From an uncultured Clostridia bacterium (GTDB lineage: Bacteria > Bacillota > Clostridia > Oscillospirales > Acutalibacteraceae): a DNA stretch of 15,295 bases. Shown piece by piece: positions 14,541 to 15,295 of this stretch. How positions within the stretch are numbered: position 1 is the stretch's first letter; every line of letters begins with the position of its first letter. The position numbers were made by a program, and so were the translations under genes. The stretch covers positions 1 through 15,295 of the forward strand of contig CALFPM010000113.1 in NCBI GenBank assembly GCA_937919155.1, written 5' to 3'. The notes below the pieces were generated by a model. The model saw only the letters and a list, made by a program, of their open reading frames with translations, was not told where the DNA came from and made no database searches.

Positions 14541-15295
14541 CTATGCCTTATGACCTCCTATCTGCCTGTTGCGCTCTCTGGCGGTTGCCCCTTCCTTGAA
14601 ATTCATACCTTTGAGAATTGCATTTTTGCCGTCATATTCACCTGTGAGGAGTGTTGAAAGGGTCTGTGCTTCAAGCTCGTTTTCAATATTCTCAACTGCA
14701 GCTGTGCATTCGTCGAGCATTGATTCGTCGCCCTCGTCATCAGCAAGCTCGATAAGCGTCATTGTGTCCTCATAATCCTCGCAGAGCTTGTTGTACTTTT
14801 CAACCTTGCCCTTGAGCATAGCAGTTCTCTGAAGAACTTTCTGGCTGTTTTCTATGTCATTCCAGAATGCTTCCTGAGCTGCCTTGCGAGCCTCTTTTGC
14901 TCTCTCACTTGAAACAACACGGATAGAGCCCTTTGCTCTGTTGCCTCTTATCTCTATGATACGAAGGCTAACCTCAGTGCCCTTGATAGAGTTAAGGTCG
15001 CCGTCCTTCGGAACGCCGGTCTGAGATGCGTGTACGAACACGCGGTTGCTGTCAACGGAAACGATGACGCCACCCTTAACGACTTCGATAACAGTGCCCT
15101 CCAGCACTTCCTCGGAGTCCTTAGCTGCGACGATTCTGTACCAGTTCTTGTCAGAATCAACGCGCTTCTTGGAAAGTTCAGCAACTCCCTCGATGTCGCT
15201 GACACGAATGACAAAGGCTTCTACCTTGTCACCTCTGTGGAATCTGTCAGTCAACTTTTCAGGAGAATCATCAACTTGCTCGGCTTTGATGTAAC
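14541..15295 (-). CDS. Three-part chimeric ORF: S1 RNA-binding domain, RF2 N-terminal part, Y-family polymerase tail (5' end outside window)
   Basis: The frame is open to the window edge, so the gene starts outside; the TTG at 15254 is not a real start. Counting from that TTG, residues up to about 130 are S1-domain sequence as in ribosomal protein S1 or the IspH-S1 fusion of Clostridia: VIRVSDIEGVAELSKKRVD, EVVKGGVIVSV, FVHASQTGVP, NRAKGSIR. Residues about 130-212 are the N-terminal helical domain of peptide chain release factor 2: FWNDIENSQKVLQR, MTLIELADDE, TLLTGEYDGKNAIL. The RF2 body with its GGQ loop is missing. Residues about 209-237 are the C-terminus of a UmuC-like Y-family polymerase: GKNAILKGMNFKEGATARER, then NRQIGGHKA. 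Only this last piece belongs naturally in front of the YolD-like gene. A working protein is unlikely; an assembly or amplification chimera is the simplest explanation. Confidence 0.82.
   Translation of the reverse strand, partial: YIKAEQVDDSPEKLTDRFHRGDKVEAFVIRVSDIEGVAELSKKRVDSDKNWYRIVAAKDSEEVLEGTVIEVVKGGVIVSVDSNRVFVHASQTGVPKDGDLNSIKGTEVSLRIIEIRGNRAKGSIRVVSSERAKEARKAAQEAFWNDIENSQKVLQRTAMLKGKVEKYNKLCEDYEDTMTLIELADDEGDESMLDECTAAVENIENELEAQTLSTLLTGEYDGKNAILKGMNFKEGATARERNRQIGGHKA
14612..14632. other. Probable chimeric junction: RF2 to Y-family polymerase tail
   Basis: The switch happens at GKNAIL. RF2 has YDKNNAIL-type text before its GGTEA region, and Y-family polymerases have GKNAILKGMN near their end. 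The shared word makes the exact crossover base undecidable. Confidence 0.72.
14845..14870. other. Probable chimeric junction: S1 domain to RF2
   Basis: The switch happens at the word AFWNDIEN. S1 linkers in this family read like FWxDIE, and RF2 reads FWDDPENSQKV, so both parents share the word and the frame carries through. Confidence 0.75.

Noticed and set aside
1..15295. CRISPR arrays, insertion sequences, integrases, tRNA or rRNA genes, phage genes
   Set aside because: No direct-repeat array, transposase-like protein, terminal inverted repeats or tRNA-like fold was seen on either strand; the chimeric joins show no mobile-element ends.

Overview
The window looks like part of a metagenome-derived contig from a gut-type Clostridia (Oscillospirales-like) bacterium. 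This is inferred from the protein families (PlsY, a YolD-like protein, an IPETG-anchored surface protein, a GH95 glycosidase), strong AGGAGG-type ribosome binding sites and near-consensus sigma-A promoters. I could not run a database search, so the lineage is an inference. TGA, TAA and TAG all act as stops.

Layout. 1-~455 (minus strand): end of an ECF sigma factor and start of its anti-sigma partner, both with the look of Bacteroidales proteins, joined in frame inside an RpiR-type regulator. ~455-3843: the RpiR helix-turn-helix half, a divergent GH95 alpha-fucosidase-type enzyme, and an overlapping HAD phosphatase, closed by a terminator. 3886-4485: plsY, whose start codon directly follows that terminator. 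4597-5972: a sortase-anchored repeat surface protein with its own promoter, structured leader and terminator. 5971-7548 (minus): a GPH-family sugar/cation symporter. 7652-12401: an operon divergent from it, coding for a GDPD-like enzyme, an Old-Yellow-Enzyme-type oxidoreductase, a short-chain dehydrogenase and a fumarate-reductase-type flavoprotein. 12419-14035 (minus): a secreted subtilisin-like protease. 14116-15295 (minus): a YolD-like gene preceded by an ORF made of three unrelated protein pieces.

How the genes work together. RpiR plus GH95 plus HAD looks like a small phosphosugar-sensed glycan-use unit. The transporter and the divergent four-gene operon share a 156-bp control region and plausibly form an import-and-redox pathway for an unidentified sugar-like or alicyclic compound. 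This operon is the best candidate here for undescribed metabolism.

Two ORFs, one at each end, are chimeric. The left one joins RpiR to an ECF sigma region 4. The right one joins an S1 domain, the N-terminal part of release factor 2 and the tail of a Y-family DNA polymerase. All three joins are in frame, and the two right-hand joins fall at words both parents share. The simplest reading is misassembly or chimeric reads at short shared sequences, so the edges of the window should not be trusted as genome structure until reads are checked. The interior (about 800-14540) looks coherent.
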